A DNA stretch of 64,000 nt from an uncultured Acidaminococcus sp. (GCA_900315205.1 OMYF01000001.1:31930-95929), one strand, 5' to 3'; counted from the first letter of the stretch, positions 43,734 through 53,923 are shown. Numbers and translations: made by a program. The notes: generated by a model not told the origin, from the letters alone.

Positions 43734-44618
43734 TTATTCCTTCCCAAAAACCTTTTCCTTGAGTGCCAGACCTGTCTTAGTCATGGCAAGGCCGCCTTTG
43801 GCAGTTTCTTTCAGGGAAGCGGGCAGAGCATTGCCGACATGATTCATGGCTGCAATGCATTCGTCGACAGGAATATAAGCCTTGATCCCAGCCAGGGCCA
43901 TGTCGGCGGAAGAGAAGGCGATGACGACACCGCTGGCATTGCGCTTGATGCAGGGGATTTCCACGAGTCCGGCTACGGGGTCGCAGACCAGGCCCAGCTG
44001 GTTGGCAATGGCAATGGCGCAGGCATCGGCACACTGGGCGGGCGTCCCGCCGGCAAGCTCGACCATGGCCGCTGCTGTCATGCCGGAAGCACTGCCGCAT
44101 TCCGCCTGGCATCCGCCCTGGGCACCGGCGATGGACGCGTTCGTGGCGATGACGATGCCGAAGGCTGCTGCCGTGAACATGCTCATGACGATATCCCTGC
44201 GGCTGTAACCTTTTTCTTCCATCAGGGTCAGCAGGCATCCGGGCATGATGCCGCAGCTGCCCGCCGTCGGAGAGGCGACGATGCGGCCCATGGAGGCGTT
44301 GCAGCCAGCCACGGCAAGAGCCCGCATCATGGCGTGGGAAACAATGTCCCCGGACAGGCCGCCGCCGGTTTTCTGGCTGTAGGCTTCCATCCGGAAACCT
44401 TCACCGCCCGTGAGGCCCGATGTGGACCGCTGCTCTTTGCGTTTGCCGTAATTGACCGCTTCCAGCATGACATCGATATCGCGGTCCATGCGGTCGAAGA
44501 TTTCCTGCTCTGTTTTGCCCATTTCCTGAGCCTGGTCGGGCAGAACGATCTCACTGATTTTTTTATGTTCTTTTTCCGCAGCTTCTGCAAGTTCTGCAAT
44601 AGAATGATAACTCAGCAT
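43734..44618 (-). CDS. sdaAA: L-serine dehydratase, iron-sulfur type, alpha subunit
   Basis: 294 residues. With SdaAB it deaminates L-serine to pyruvate and ammonia using an oxygen-labile [4Fe-4S] cluster. Cys residues in MRALAVAGCNASMGRIVASPTAGSCGIMPGCLL and AQGGCQAECGSAS are the cluster and active-site region. AAAGGAG precedes ATG 44618, 23 bases after the sdaAB stop. A strict-anaerobe type of serine fermentation. Confidence 0.95.
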   Translation of the reverse strand: MLSYHSIAELAEAAEKEHKKISEIVLPDQAQEMGKTEQEIFDRMDRDIDVMLEAVNYGKRKEQRSTSGLTGGEGFRMEAYSQKTGGGLSGDIVSHAMMRALAVAGCNASMGRIVASPTAGSCGIMPGCLLTLMEEKGYSRRDIVMSMFTAAAFGIVIATNASIAGAQGGCQAECGSASGMTAAAMVELAGGTPAQCADACAIAIANQLGLVCDPVAGLVEIPCIKRNASGVVIAFSSADMALAGIKAYIPVDECIAAMNHVGNALPASLKETAKGGLAMTKTGLALKEKVFGKE

Positions 44619-44641
44619 GGATATTTCTCCTTTGGGCATTC

Positions 44642-45310
44642 TTAGATGGCACGGATCAGGAACGCGTTGATGACGTTCTTGATGGTGCGGATGTCTTCAA
44701 TCATGCCTTCCGGCGGCATGCCGTCGATCTCGATGGTCATCATGGCAACGCCGCCTTTGACAGGACGGGACAATTTGAAATTCCCGATATTGACATTTTT
44801 GTATTTTAGCCACATGATATTTGTGACTTCGGCGATGCAGCCCGGACGGTCGTAATGCGGCACCAGGATGGTGTTGTGCTCGCCGTTGAAATCCACCCGC
44901 ATGCCATTGATGTAGTCGACCCGGATGTTTCCGCCGCCGATGCTGGCACCCTGGACTGTTACGGGCGTGCCCCTGACACTGGTCACATGGATGCGGGCCG
45001 TGTTGGGATGGCTGTTGGGGATCTCAGTCGGGACGAATTTGTACGTAATGCCCTGTTTATCGGCAATAGTGAAGATATCGCGGATCTCTTCAGAATAACT
45101 GTGGTAGCCCATGATGCCTGCCAGCAGGGCTTTGTCCGTACCGTGTCCTTTGTAGGTCATGGCAAACGAACCGGAGAGCTCTACTACAACATCCTTTGGT
45201 GCTTCCTGATTGAGCATTTTGTTGGCGACACGTCCCAGCCGGACGGCTCCCGCTGTGTGGGAACTGGAAGGACCTATCATGACAGGTCCGATGATATCGA
45301 ATACGTTCAT
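44642..45310 (-). CDS. sdaAB: L-serine dehydratase, iron-sulfur type, beta subunit
   Basis: 222 residues: N-terminal SDH beta domain (FDIIGPVMIGPSSSHTAGAVRLG) and a C-terminal ACT domain (about 150-222, VPHYDRPGCIAEVTNIM) that may bind serine. AGGAGG is seven bases before ATG 45310. An attenuator-like hairpin separates it from the symporter gene upstream. Confidence 0.95.
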   Translation of the reverse strand: MNVFDIIGPVMIGPSSSHTAGAVRLGRVANKMLNQEAPKDVVVELSGSFAMTYKGHGTDKALLAGIMGYHSYSEEIRDIFTIADKQGITYKFVPTEIPNSHPNTARIHVTSVRGTPVTVQGASIGGGNIRVDYINGMRVDFNGEHNTILVPHYDRPGCIAEVTNIMWLKYKNVNIGNFKLSRPVKGGVAMMTIEIDGMPPEGMIEDIRTIKNVINAFLIRAI

Positions 45311-45323
45311 TGTTAGCCTCCTG

Positions 45324-45370
45324 AAAAAAAGGGCATCCGCAGGAACTTCTTTCGGGATCCCGGGATGCCC
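45324..45370 (-). terminator. Attenuator/terminator inside the serine operon
   Basis: Minus strand GGGCATCC (45370-45363) pairs with GGATGCCC (45338-45331), followed by seven T. It lies between the symporter stop and the sdaAB ribosome site. Confidence 0.75.
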
Positions 45371-45395
45371 GGTGCTGACTGCAGGCAGCGGTTGA

Positions 45396-46586
45396 TTATT
45401 TCTTGATCCAGGTCTTGTAAATCCTGTCGATGACGACTGCAATGGCATTGTCGCCGGAGACGTTGCAGGCCGTACCGAAGGAGTCCTGGGTGATGTACAG
45501 GGCGACCATCAGTGCACAGATCGGGCCGTTCGGATCGCCGGCTTCCTTACCGAAGATCATCCACAGGAAAGGCAGGGCGGTCATGATGGAGCCGCCGGGT
45601 GCACCCGGAGAAGCGACCATGGCGATACCGAGCGTCATAATGAAGGGAACCACCGTGCTCAGAGAGATGGGAATCTGGTGCATCATGCAGACTGCTGTGG
45701 CGCAGGCTGTGATGGTGATCATGGAACCGCACATATGGATGTTGGCACACAGGGGGATGACGAAATTCCGGATCTGCTCGCTGACGCCGTTATTCCTGGC
45801 ACATTCCAGGTTGACCGGGATGGTGGCTGCGGAAGACTGGGTGCCCAGAGCTGTCGTGTAGCCGGGGATCTGATTCTTCATGAGCGTGAAGGGATTCTTG
45901 CCGCCGATGGTGCCGGCCAGCATGAACTGGACAAAGAGCAGGATGAAGTGCATGGCAATGACGACCAGGAAAACTTTCCAGAGGACACCGAGGATGACAA
46001 AGGTCTTGCCGGACTTGGTCATGTCCACGAAGGTACCGCAGACGTACAGCGGCAGGAAAGGAATGATGGCATGCTGCAGGACTGCGTCGATGATGCCGGA
46101 AAAGTCCTTCAGGCTGTTATACAGCGTGTCGCCGATCTTCCTGCCTTTCAGTGCGGACAGGGACAGGCCCAGGACAAAGGCCAGGACAACTGCGGAAATG
46201 GTATCGAGGATGGGCGGGATCGCGATGGAGATATAAGGCTGCAGCGAAACGCCGGCCACTTTGGCAAGCTGCTCCGTGACAGATGAACTGATAAAAGAAG
46301 AGAAGAGCTTTTCGGCAACGACAAAGGAAAATGTGCCGCCGACGAGCGTGGAGCCATAGGCGATGAGTGCGGTGATCAGCAGCAGTTTGCCGGCACCCTG
46401 GGTCAGATCAGCGATACCCATGGTGACATATGCGAGGATCATCAGAGGGATGATGAACTTCAGAAAATTACTGAAGATCCCTGACAGTGTCACAACAAAG
46501 CGGCAAACCTCTGTCGGCAGATACTGGCCGATCAGGATACCAAGGATGATACCGATGATGATTTTTGGTACAAGTCCGATTTTCAT
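45396..46586 (-). CDS. Dicarboxylate/amino acid:cation symporter (DAACS), probably serine/threonine
   Basis: 396 residues, DAACS/GltPh fold with about eight helices and two hairpins. HP1 serine-rich motif ALGTQSSAATIPVNLE near 255 and TM8/HP2 region HMCGSMITIT and SPGAPGGSIM. Upstream of sdaAB-sdaAA in one operon, so the likely cargo is serine (SstT-like role), not glutamate (inference). AGGAGGTCG precedes ATG 46586 by about 12 bases; the longer frame from 46631 lacks support. Confidence 0.9.
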   Translation of the reverse strand: MKIGLVPKIIIGIILGILIGQYLPTEVCRFVVTLSGIFSNFLKFIIPLMILAYVTMGIADLTQGAGKLLLITALIAYGSTLVGGTFSFVVAEKLFSSFISSSVTEQLAKVAGVSLQPYISIAIPPILDTISAVVLAFVLGLSLSALKGRKIGDTLYNSLKDFSGIIDAVLQHAIIPFLPLYVCGTFVDMTKSGKTFVILGVLWKVFLVVIAMHFILLFVQFMLAGTIGGKNPFTLMKNQIPGYTTALGTQSSAATIPVNLECARNNGVSEQIRNFVIPLCANIHMCGSMITITACATAVCMMHQIPISLSTVVPFIMTLGIAMVASPGAPGGSIMTALPFLWMIFGKEAGDPNGPICALMVALYITQDSFGTACNVSGDNAIAVVIDRIYKTWIKK

Positions 46587-46659
46587 TTTTACAAACGACC
46601 TCCTAAATGATGGCAGAAATCTCCGAGTCAACTGGCATGATTCCGTGTGAATGATGCGT

Positions 46660-46688
46660 TTGACTTTTCTGTTTATTCAATATACTAT
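46660..46688 (+). promoter_or_regulatory. Promoter of divergent LysR gene
   Basis: TTGACT (46660-46665), 17-base spacer, TACTAT (46683-46688). The same box read backwards gives TATAGT, a possible -10 for the symporter operon; the 180-base region is AT-rich and suits LysR binding. Confidence 0.7.
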
Positions 46689-46767
46689 AGAGGTGTCCAT
46701 AAAGCAAATTCATAGAATAAAACAATTCGATAAAAATAATTAAAATACAAAAGAGGAGATCGGGCGA

Positions 46768-47649
46768 ATGGAATTAAGACAGCTTAGAAGTTTCCTGAAA
46801 ATAGTGGAAATGCAAAGTTTTTCCAGGGCAGCAAAGGATTTAGGATACTCACAGTCCGCGCTGAGTGTACAAATCCACAGCCTGGAACAGGAACTGGGCG
46901 TGCGTCTTTTTGACCGCCTGGGCAAGCAGGTCGGCCTGACGCAGCCGGGGCAGGAGCTTTACCACCGGATTGTACCCGTGCTGAACCAGCTGAAGGAAAT
47001 CCGGAATGCCATGCAGGAAAATCCACCTGCAGAGACACTGCACCTGGGCATGATCGAATCTCTCTGCGAAGCGAAGATGCCGCGGGTCATCGAATATTTC
47101 CGGGAGTATTATCCGGATATCAAGATCCGGATCACCATCGATTCCCCGGCGGCGCTGCTGGACCGTCTGGATCACAATCAGGTCGATATCGTGTATATCC
47201 TGGATGAACCGATCTATGATATAAAATGGGAGAAGATCCTGGAGAAAAAAGAGGATATCGTCTTTGTCGGGTCCGTCGATTCCCCTCTGGTGTACCGGAA
47301 TGAGGTCCCTATTGAGGAACTGATCCGGCAGCCTTTTTTCATGACGGAAAAAGAAGACAATTACCGGCACAGCCTGGATCAGCATCTGGCTTCGAAGGGA
47401 ATGGAACTGATGCCCTTCCTGGAAGTGAGCGATACGGGGTTCATCCTCCAGATGGTCCAGGAAAACCTCGGCTTTTCCTTTCTGCCGCGGTATGTAGTGG
47501 AAAGTTCCGTCTACCGGTCCAAGCTGAAGATCGTCAATGTCAAGAATTTCCGGATGTCCATGTACCGCCAGCTCTTCTATCATAAGAACAAATGGCTGAC
47601 CTCGGGGATGAAGGCCTTCCTCAGCGCTGTCGAAAAAGGACTCGTCTGA
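46768..47649 (+). CDS. LysR family regulator divergent from serine operon
   Basis: 293 residues: HTH (MELRQLRSFLKIVEMQSFSRAAKDLGYSQ..., about 1-60) and LysR substrate domain. AGAGGAG precedes the ATG. Head-to-head placement with the symporter-sdaAB-sdaAA operon strongly suggests it regulates that operon and itself (inference from the usual LysR arrangement). Confidence 0.93.
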   Translation: MELRQLRSFLKIVEMQSFSRAAKDLGYSQSALSVQIHSLEQELGVRLFDRLGKQVGLTQPGQELYHRIVPVLNQLKEIRNAMQENPPAETLHLGMIESLCEAKMPRVIEYFREYYPDIKIRITIDSPAALLDRLDHNQVDIVYILDEPIYDIKWEKILEKKEDIVFVGSVDSPLVYRNEVPIEELIRQPFFMTEKEDNYRHSLDQHLASKGMELMPFLEVSDTGFILQMVQENLGFSFLPRYVVESSVYRSKLKIVNVKNFRMSMYRQLFYHKNKWLTSGMKAFLSAVEKGLV

Positions 47650-47736
47650 AAGCAAAGAGCGGGCGGCCTTTCTTTGGGCGAAGGGATGCTGCAGGGGGGA
47701 GGTATGTGCCCTGCTGCGGCAGCTCCTCTTTTTTAC

Positions 47737-47765
47737 TTGCACCGGGGAAATGTTTGTGATACAAT
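47737..47765 (+). promoter_or_regulatory. Promoter of rpmE
   Basis: TTGCAC (47737-47742), 17-base spacer, TACAAT (47760-47765), about 57 bases before the start. Confidence 0.75.
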
Positions 47766-47821
47766 AATTGGGCATTAATGTCTGGATATATTGATGTAAT
47801 TTAGAAAGAGGTGTCAAAGGA

Positions 47822-48028
47822 ATGAAAAAGGGAATTCATCCTAACTACGGTGAATGCACCGTAATTTGTGGTTGTGGAAATACTTTCAAGACTGGCAGCG
47901 TCAAGAAGGAACTGCGCGTCGATGTCTGCTCCAAGTGCCATCCGTTCTTTACGGGCAAGCAGCGTGACATGTCCGCCAGAGGCCGCATTGAAAAGTTCAA
48001 CAAGAGATACGGCAAGGATTCCAAATAA
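47822..48028 (+). CDS. rpmE: 50S ribosomal protein L31 (zinc-binding form)
   Basis: 68 residues, [20 protein letters not shown] with later [14 protein letters not shown]: the C+ form with four zinc-ligand cysteines (near 16, 18, 37, 40). AAAGGA precedes the ATG. Heads the rpmE-prfA-prmC-tsaC-rpiB-upp cluster. Confidence 0.96.
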   Translation: MKKGIHPNYGECTVICGCGNTFKTGSVKKELRVDVCSKCHPFFTGKQRDMSARGRIEKFNKRYGKDSK

Positions 48029-48044
48029 AAAGCGAACCGATTTT

Positions 48045-48068
48045 ACAGCAGAGCCGAGGCTCTGCTGT
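48045..48068 (+). terminator. Hairpin between rpmE and DUF1385 gene
   Basis: ACAGCAGAGC, loop CGAG, GCTCTGCTGT. No T-run follows, so it may be an RNA-processing or stability element rather than a full stop. Confidence 0.55.
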
Positions 48069-48091
48069 ATTGCTATCTGGAGAAAAGTACG

Positions 48092-48982
48092 ATGAACAAG
48101 AAACTGAGTGTGGGCGGGCAGGCCGTCATTGAGGGTGTCATGATGCGCGGCCCCGGCAAGATCGCCGTCGCCGTCCGGCAGCCGGATGGAAAAATCGCGG
48201 TGGATGTCAAACCGACCAGCAGTATCAGTGATACCTATCCGATCCTCAAAAAACCTTTTCTGCGCGGTATCGTTTCCCTGGTTGAATCGCTGGCTTACGG
48301 TATGAAGGCTCTGGCTTATTCTGCCCAGACCTCCGGCGAGGATGAGGAACAGCTGTCCAAAAAGGAAATGGCCGGTTCCATCGCGGTTTCTCTGCTGCTG
48401 GCGGTGGGACTCTTCATCGTCATCCCGACGGGAGCGATGAAGATCTTCCAAATGCTCGGCGTCCGGTCAGTCTTTCTGAATCTCTTTGAAGGGCTGCTCC
48501 GCCTTGCAATCTTCCTTACCTATATTGCAGTCATTTCCCGGCAGAAAGATATCCAGCGTGTCTTCCAGTACCACGGAGCGGAACACAAGACCATCTATAC
48601 CTATGAACATGATCTGCCGCTGATCGTGGCCAATGTGCGTCCTTTTTCCACATTGCATCCGCGCTGTGGGACCAATTTCCTGATGATTGCCATGCTGATC
48701 AGCATCTTTATCTTTGCTTTTCTGGGCTGGCCCAGCTTCTGGGAGAGGATCCTGAGCAGGATCCTCCTGATGCCCGTGGTCGCGGGGATCAGTTACGAAG
48801 TCATCCGCTACGCCGGGAAACATATGGATCACGCCTGGGTGCGCAAAGCCATCCTGCCGGGACTGCTCCTGCAGAAACTTACGACGCGCGAGCCGGACGA
48901 TGAGATGATCGAAGTGGCCATTGCTTCTTTAAAAGCAGTCCTGCCGCCGGAAGAGATCCGGGAAGCGGAGGATGCACAGTGA
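48092..48982 (+). CDS. DUF1385 family membrane protein (YqhQ-like)
   Basis: 296 residues. Start SVGGQAVIEGVMMRGP is diagnostic; further blocks FLRGIVSLVESLAYGMKAL, YHGAEHKTIYTYE and STLHPRCGTNFLM, with about four or five membrane segments. Function unknown but commonly beside prfA in Bacillota. GGAG about ten bases before the ATG. Confidence 0.92.
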   Translation: MNKKLSVGGQAVIEGVMMRGPGKIAVAVRQPDGKIAVDVKPTSSISDTYPILKKPFLRGIVSLVESLAYGMKALAYSAQTSGEDEEQLSKKEMAGSIAVSLLLAVGLFIVIPTGAMKIFQMLGVRSVFLNLFEGLLRLAIFLTYIAVISRQKDIQRVFQYHGAEHKTIYTYEHDLPLIVANVRPFSTLHPRCGTNFLMIAMLISIFIFAFLGWPSFWERILSRILLMPVVAGISYEVIRYAGKHMDHAWVRKAILPGLLLQKLTTREPDDEMIEVAIASLKAVLPPEEIREAEDAQ

Positions 48983-49141
48983 CCGGTTCCCGTAAAAGAG
49001 GAACTGTCCCCTGTACAGGGATCTTCAGCAGGCCGGCCCTCAAAACTGGCTGCGGAGCAGTTGCGGTGACGGAACCCGCAAAAGAGGCTGCCGGATCAGA
49101 CGGTGTCTGCCAGGAAATGGAATCAGGAACGGAGCTTGCCT

Positions 49142-50218
49142 ATGTTTGAGAATATGGAGAAATTACAGAATCTGGAGGACCGGTATCTGGATCTGGAAGC
49201 TAAGATCAGCGATCCGTCCGTCATCGCCAGACAGGATGAATGGCAGAAATACACGCGTGCTCATGCCAGACTGACGGAGGTCGTGACGGTCTTCCGGGAA
49301 TATAAAAAGCTTGCCGCAGCCTACCGGGATGATGAAACCATCATCACAGCCCGGGATGACGAGGAACTTGCCGCCATGGCGGAGGAAGAAATGGCTGAGC
49401 TCAGGCCCCGGATCGAAGCATTTGAACAACGACTGACCCTGCTCCTGCTGCCGCGGGATCCCAATGATGAACGGAACATCATCATGGAAATCCGGGCAGG
49501 TGCCGGCGGTGATGAGGCGGCACTTTTTGCAGGAGATCTGTTCCGGATGTATACGCGCTATGCGGAGAGCCGGCACTGGCGGGTGGAAGTCATGGATTCC
49601 AGTCCCACCGGACTGGGCGGTTTCAAAGAAGTGATCTTCATGGTCTCCGGTGAGGATGTGTACAGCCATTTGAAATTTGAGAGCGGCGTCCACCGCGTCC
49701 AGCGCGTCCCCGAGACGGAAGCCCAGGGGCGCATCCATACGTCCACGGCGACGGTGGCTGTGATGCCCGAAGCCCAGGAGGTGGATGTAAAGATCGATCC
49801 GGCCGACATCCGGATCGATACCTACCGGGCCGGCGGTGCCGGCGGGCAGTATGTCAACAAGACAGAATCCGCTGTCCGCATGACCCATATCCCGACGGGC
49901 ATCGTGGCTCAGTGCCAGGATGAAAAATCCCAGGCCAAGAACCGGGAAAAATGCCTGCGGGTCCTGCGGGCGCGCATCTATGAAGCGGCACAGGAAAAGC
50001 AGCGGCAGGCAGAGGCTTCGGAACGGCGGAGCCAGGTGGGTACGGGGGACCGCAGTGAGCGGATCAGGACCTATAACTTCCCGCAGGGGCGTGTCACGGA
50101 TCACCGGATCGGACTGACGCTCCACAAACTGGATGAAATCCTCAACGGCCGCCTGGATGAACTCATCGATGCTCTCCGGACGGAGGAGCAGAGCAGGCGT
50201 TTGCAGCAGGTGAAATGA
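49142..50218 (+). CDS. prfA: Peptide chain release factor 1
   Basis: 358 residues. Terminates at UAA/UAG. GGQ motif in [18 protein letters not shown] near 225-245, and an RF1-type anticodon region before it ([20 protein letters not shown]). GGAG precedes ATG 49142. The GGQ glutamine is the target of PrmC, encoded by the overlapping next gene. Confidence 0.96.
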   Translation: MFENMEKLQNLEDRYLDLEAKISDPSVIARQDEWQKYTRAHARLTEVVTVFREYKKLAAAYRDDETIITARDDEELAAMAEEEMAELRPRIEAFEQRLTLLLLPRDPNDERNIIMEIRAGAGGDEAALFAGDLFRMYTRYAESRHWRVEVMDSSPTGLGGFKEVIFMVSGEDVYSHLKFESGVHRVQRVPETEAQGRIHTSTATVAVMPEAQEVDVKIDPADIRIDTYRAGGAGGQYVNKTESAVRMTHIPTGIVAQCQDEKSQAKNREKCLRVLRARIYEAAQEKQRQAEASERRSQVGTGDRSERIRTYNFPQGRVTDHRIGLTLHKLDEILNGRLDELIDALRTEEQSRRLQQVK

Positions 50219-51120
50219 TGCAGCAGAATGTATGGACAATCCTTAAAATCCTGAACTGGACAAAGCAGTACTTCAGCCGGAAGGGCGTGGAAAATCCGCG
50301 CCTCGATGCGGAGCTGCTGCTTTGTGCCGTGCTGCACTGTGAACGGATCAGGCTCTATACCGATTTTGACAAGCCGCTGGAACCTTCCGAGCTGGCCCGT
50401 TACCGGGAATATGTGGCCCGGCGGGCGGCCCGGGAACCAGTGGCCTATATCCTGGGGAAAAAAGGTTTCCTGCAGTATGAATTCAAGGTGACGAAGGATA
50501 CGCTCGTGCCGCGGCCCGAGACGGAACTTCTGGTGGAACACATCCTTGCGGCCTGCGCGGACAGGCCATCCTGCCGGATCCTTGATCTGGGATGCGGAAG
50601 CGGTGCGATCGTGGTTTCCCTGCTGGCAGGGCTTCCGCAGGCAGAAGGGATTGGCGTGGACATCAGTGAAGGAGCGGCTGCCGTGGCCCGGGAGAACGCT
50701 GCAAAGATGGGCGTGGCGGACCGCTGCCGGATCCTGGTGTCCGATCTGTTCGAAGCGCTCCCGCAGGAGATGCGTTTTGACATCATTGTTTCCAATCCGC
50801 CCTATATCCCTACAGGGGATCTGGCAGGCCTGCAGGCAGAAGTCAGGATGGAACCGGCAGGAGCACTGGACGGGGGAAAGGATGGTCTGGCGTTCTACCG
50901 CCGCATCCTGCAGCAGGGACCTGACCGTCTTGAATCTGACGGTCTCTTTGCCTTTGAAATCGGCATCGGACAGGCCCATGCTGTGACGCAGCTGTGCCGC
51001 CGGGCCGGATACACCAGCGTGAAAGTCTGCCGGGACTATGGGCATATCGAACGGATGGTATTTGCTGCCAAGGAAGGGACATATTATGGAAACAAAATTA
51101 TGGAATTTAAAGAAGAATGA
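50215..51120 (+). CDS. prmC: Release factor N5-glutamine methyltransferase
   Basis: 301 residues. N-terminal helical bundle, then an SAM-binding Rossmann domain with [14 protein letters not shown] near 122 and the catalytic NPPYIP near 198. Methylates the GGQ glutamine of RF1/RF2. Starts with ATGA overlap of prfA. Confidence 0.95.
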   Translation: MMQQNVWTILKILNWTKQYFSRKGVENPRLDAELLLCAVLHCERIRLYTDFDKPLEPSELARYREYVARRAAREPVAYILGKKGFLQYEFKVTKDTLVPRPETELLVEHILAACADRPSCRILDLGCGSGAIVVSLLAGLPQAEGIGVDISEGAAAVARENAAKMGVADRCRILVSDLFEALPQEMRFDIIVSNPPYIPTGDLAGLQAEVRMEPAGALDGGKDGLAFYRRILQQGPDRLESDGLFAFEIGIGQAHAVTQLCRRAGYTSVKVCRDYGHIERMVFAAKEGTYYGNKIMEFKEE

Positions 51121-52192
51121 ACCCCTGGCACCTCAGCTGATAGAAGCTGCGGCGCTCCTTGCAGGAGGGGAAGTCGTGGCTTTCCCGACGGAGACGGTGT
51201 ACGGTCTCGGTGCGGACGGCCTCAATCCGGACGCCTGCCGGAAAATCTTTGCTGCGAAGGGACGGCCGGCGGACAATCCGCTCATCCTGCATATCTGCGA
51301 AATGGATCAGATCCTCCAGCTGACGAGCGGTCTCACACCGCTTGCCAAAAAACTGATGGAGGCTTTCTGGCCCGGTCCCATGACCCTGATCGTCCATAAG
51401 TCCGACAGGATCCCGGATGTCGTGACGGCGGGCCTTGATACGGTAGCTGTCCGTTTTCCCGTCCATACAGTCGCACGGGAACTCATCCGGCAGGCAGGTA
51501 CGCCCATTGCAGCGCCTTCGGCCAATAAGTCCGGCAAACCGAGCCCGACCAATGCCGCAGATGTGCTCCAGGATATGGACGGCATCATTGCCGGCGTCGT
51601 CGATGGCGGCGCCTGCGATATCGGAGTGGAATCGACGATCATCGATACGACGGGGCCGGAAGCCGTCATCCTGCGTCCGGGCGGCATTACGCTGGAAATG
51701 GTTTCCAAGGTCCTGGGCAGCGTCAAACTGGATCCGGGTCTTGTGAAGAAGGATGAGACACCCCGGGCACCGGGTATGAAATACCGCCATTATGCCCCGA
51801 AGGCGCCGATGGTCCTCATCGAGGGGCCCGAGGCTTCTCTGGGAGTCATCAGGGCCGCTGTCATGGCAGAGGCTTCCGGCCTCCGGACAGGTGTGCTGGC
51901 GCTTGCCGGCACTGTGGATCATCTGCCGCGCTCGCCCCGCCTCATCGTGCATAACGGCGGCAGCACTCTGGAAGAACTGGCGGAAAACCTCTTTCGGGAA
52001 CTGCGCCTATTCGACCGGGAACAGGTGGACACCATCATCGGGGAAGGTGTGGACGACACGGATCTGGGACTTGCCATCATGAACCGCATGCGGAAATCGG
52101 CAGGTCACAATATCCTGTGGGCCGAAAACGGTCTCCTGCGGAGAAAAAGTGGCCATGTGCCCGATTATTTAAAGGACTTTGTGGTACAATAA
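51086..52192 (+). CDS. tsaC: Threonylcarbamoyl-AMP synthase (Sua5/YwlC type)
   Basis: 368 residues: YrdC domain (about 15-205, FPTETVYGLGADG, KGRPADNPLILHI, PSANKSGKPSPT) plus a C-terminal Sua5 domain, the long form. Makes the precursor for t6A37 of ANN-decoding tRNAs. AAGGAAGGGA upstream of ATG 51086; overlaps prmC by 35 bases. Confidence 0.95.
   Translation: METKLWNLKKNEPLAPQLIEAAALLAGGEVVAFPTETVYGLGADGLNPDACRKIFAAKGRPADNPLILHICEMDQILQLTSGLTPLAKKLMEAFWPGPMTLIVHKSDRIPDVVTAGLDTVAVRFPVHTVARELIRQAGTPIAAPSANKSGKPSPTNAADVLQDMDGIIAGVVDGGACDIGVESTIIDTTGPEAVILRPGGITLEMVSKVLGSVKLDPGLVKKDETPRAPGMKYRHYAPKAPMVLIEGPEASLGVIRAAVMAEASGLRTGVLALAGTVDHLPRSPRLIVHNGGSTLEELAENLFRELRLFDREQVDTIIGEGVDDTDLGLAIMNRMRKSAGHNILWAENGLLRRKSGHVPDYLKDFVVQ
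52182..52190 (+). promoter_or_regulatory. Possible extended -10 promoter before rpiB
   Basis: TGGTACAAT at the tsaC 3' end, 34 bases before rpiB; no good -35. Confidence 0.4.
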
Positions 52193-52223
52193 AAAACAGA
52201 GCAATGCATAAAGGAGGGCTATC

Positions 52224-52661
52224 ATGAAAATTATTATCGGCTGTGATCACGGCGGATTCGAATTGAAGGAAATCTTAAAAAAATATCTGACTGACAAGGG
52301 TTATGATGTGGAAGACTATGGCATCCACCAGTATGAACGGGTGGATTATCCGGACTATGCCCAGAAAGTCGGGGAAGCCGTTGCAGCTGGTAAGGCAGAG
52401 CAGGGGATCCTGGTTTGCGGCACGGGGATCGGCATGTCGATAGCCGCCAACAAGGTCAGGGGCATCCGGGCAGCGCTCTGCGGCGACTGCTATTCCGCGG
52501 CCAAGGCACGGGAACACAATAATGCCAACATCCTGTGCCTGGGCGGACGCGTACTGGGCAGCGGGCTGGCTGAACAAATTGTGGATGCCTATCTGGGTGC
52601 CTCTTTCCTGGGCTCGTATCATGAGGAAAGAGTACGCAAGATCATGGCACTCGAGAAATAA
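52224..52661 (+). CDS. rpiB: Ribose 5-phosphate isomerase B
   Basis: 145 residues, RpiB/LacAB family: GCDHGGFELKE at the start, VCGTGIGMSIAANKVRGIRAAL near 65-86 with the catalytic Cys, and the conserved HNNANIL block. Supplies ribose-5-phosphate for PRPP. AAAGGAGGG precedes the ATG. Confidence 0.95.
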   Translation: MKIIIGCDHGGFELKEILKKYLTDKGYDVEDYGIHQYERVDYPDYAQKVGEAVAAGKAEQGILVCGTGIGMSIAANKVRGIRAALCGDCYSAAKAREHNNANILCLGGRVLGSGLAEQIVDAYLGASFLGSYHEERVRKIMALEK

Positions 52662-52677
52662 AAGGAGACGGTACATA

Positions 52678-53235
52678 ATGGAACTGGAAGGAATCACTCA
52701 GGAATTTGAAGAATCGTTGGAAGAACTGATTTCCAAGGGAAACGGGAAAGCTGGCATGGTTCTTGTTGTTGGGTGCTCGACCAGTGAAATCCTGGGAAAT
52801 CCTATCGGGAAGGGCGGTTCCCTGAAGCTTGCCCACGAGCTCTATCATGCTGCCCGTGAGGTGGCAAAGAAACATAAACTGATCCTGGCGGCACAGTGCT
52901 GCGAGCATCTGAACAGGGCCCTGGTCGTAGAGGAGAAGGCCATGGAAAAGTTCGGCTGGCAGCAGGTGACGGTCATGCCGGTGGAACATGCCGGCGGCGC
53001 CTGGGCAACGGAAGCGTACAGCCAGCTGTCCCATCCTGTCGTCGTGGAGGAAATCCGGGCTGATCTGGGCATCGATATCGGGCAGACTCTGATCGGGATG
53101 CATCTGAAACGGGTCGCTGTTCCGGTCCGCCTGTCCCGCAAGATGCTGGGAAAGGCTGTGATCACCGCCGCCTATACCCGTCCGCCTCTGATCGGCGGCG
53201 CCCGTGCCCAGTACCCTGATAAAAAATTGAGATGA
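52678..53235 (+). CDS. TIGR01440/DUF436 family protein (YwlG-like)
   Basis: 185 residues. Recognised by VLVVGCSTSEILGNPIGKGGS, QCCEHLNRALVVE and the MPVEHAGGAWATEAY block. Function unknown; its usual neighbours are rpiB, glyA and upp, as here. AAAGGAG ahead of ATG 52678. Confidence 0.92.
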   Translation: MELEGITQEFEESLEELISKGNGKAGMVLVVGCSTSEILGNPIGKGGSLKLAHELYHAAREVAKKHKLILAAQCCEHLNRALVVEEKAMEKFGWQQVTVMPVEHAGGAWATEAYSQLSHPVVVEEIRADLGIDIGQTLIGMHLKRVAVPVRLSRKMLGKAVITAAYTRPPLIGGARAQYPDKKLR

Positions 53236-53296
53236 CCCCCGTTTTTCCTGCAGGAACAAGAAATCCTGACAGTCCTGAGAAAAGGAGAATCCGAGT

Positions 53297-53923
53297 ATGC
53301 AAATCCATGTGGTTGACCATCCGCTGATCAAGGAAAAAATGACCCATCTCCGTGATAAGAATACGGCTCCGAAGGAGTTCCGGCAGGCCCTCGACCAGAT
53401 TGCCCAGCTCCTGCTGTTCGAAGTCACAAGGGATCTTCCCGTCCGCCGGGTCAAAGTGGAAACGCCCCTTGCCGAGACGACGGGCTATGAACTGGATGTT
53501 TCGGGAATCACCGTTGTGCCCATCCTGCGGGCCGGACTCGGATTCCTTGATGCTGTCATGGATCTCATGCCGGAGGCCAAAGTGGGCCATATCGGACTGA
53601 CCCGTGACGAGGAAACGCTGGCTCCCATCAAGTATTACTGCAAGATCCCCAGGGACCGGGATGCTGAAATCATCCTGATAGACCCGATGCTTGCGACGGG
53701 CGGCAGCGCGGAGGCGGCTATTACCATGCTGAAGCAGGACGGCTACAAGCATTTCCGCTTCATGTGCCTTGTCGCTGCGCCGGAAGGGGTGGAACGCGTG
53801 AACCGGACGCATCCGGAAGTTCCCATCTACACAGCTGTCCTGGATGACCATCTGAACGAGAACGGATATATCGTACCCGGACTGGGTGATGCCGGGGATC
53901 GGGTGTTCGGAACATTGGAGTAA
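53297..53923 (+). CDS. upp: Uracil phosphoribosyltransferase
   Basis: 208 residues; converts uracil and PRPP to [22 protein letters not shown] near 74 and the PRPP loop [15 protein letters not shown] near 130. AAAAGGAG precedes the ATG. A salvage unit with the deaminase five bases downstream. Confidence 0.96.
   Translation: MQIHVVDHPLIKEKMTHLRDKNTAPKEFRQALDQIAQLLLFEVTRDLPVRRVKVETPLAETTGYELDVSGITVVPILRAGLGFLDAVMDLMPEAKVGHIGLTRDEETLAPIKYYCKIPRDRDAEIILIDPMLATGGSAEAAITMLKQDGYKHFRFMCLVAAPEGVERVNRTHPEVPIYTAVLDDHLNENGYIVPGLGDAGDRVFGTLE

Noticed and set aside
43626..44645. Plus-strand open frame through sdaAA
   Set aside because: Antisense to an intact serine dehydratase subunit; Gly/His-rich, and its start lies inside the terminator hairpin.
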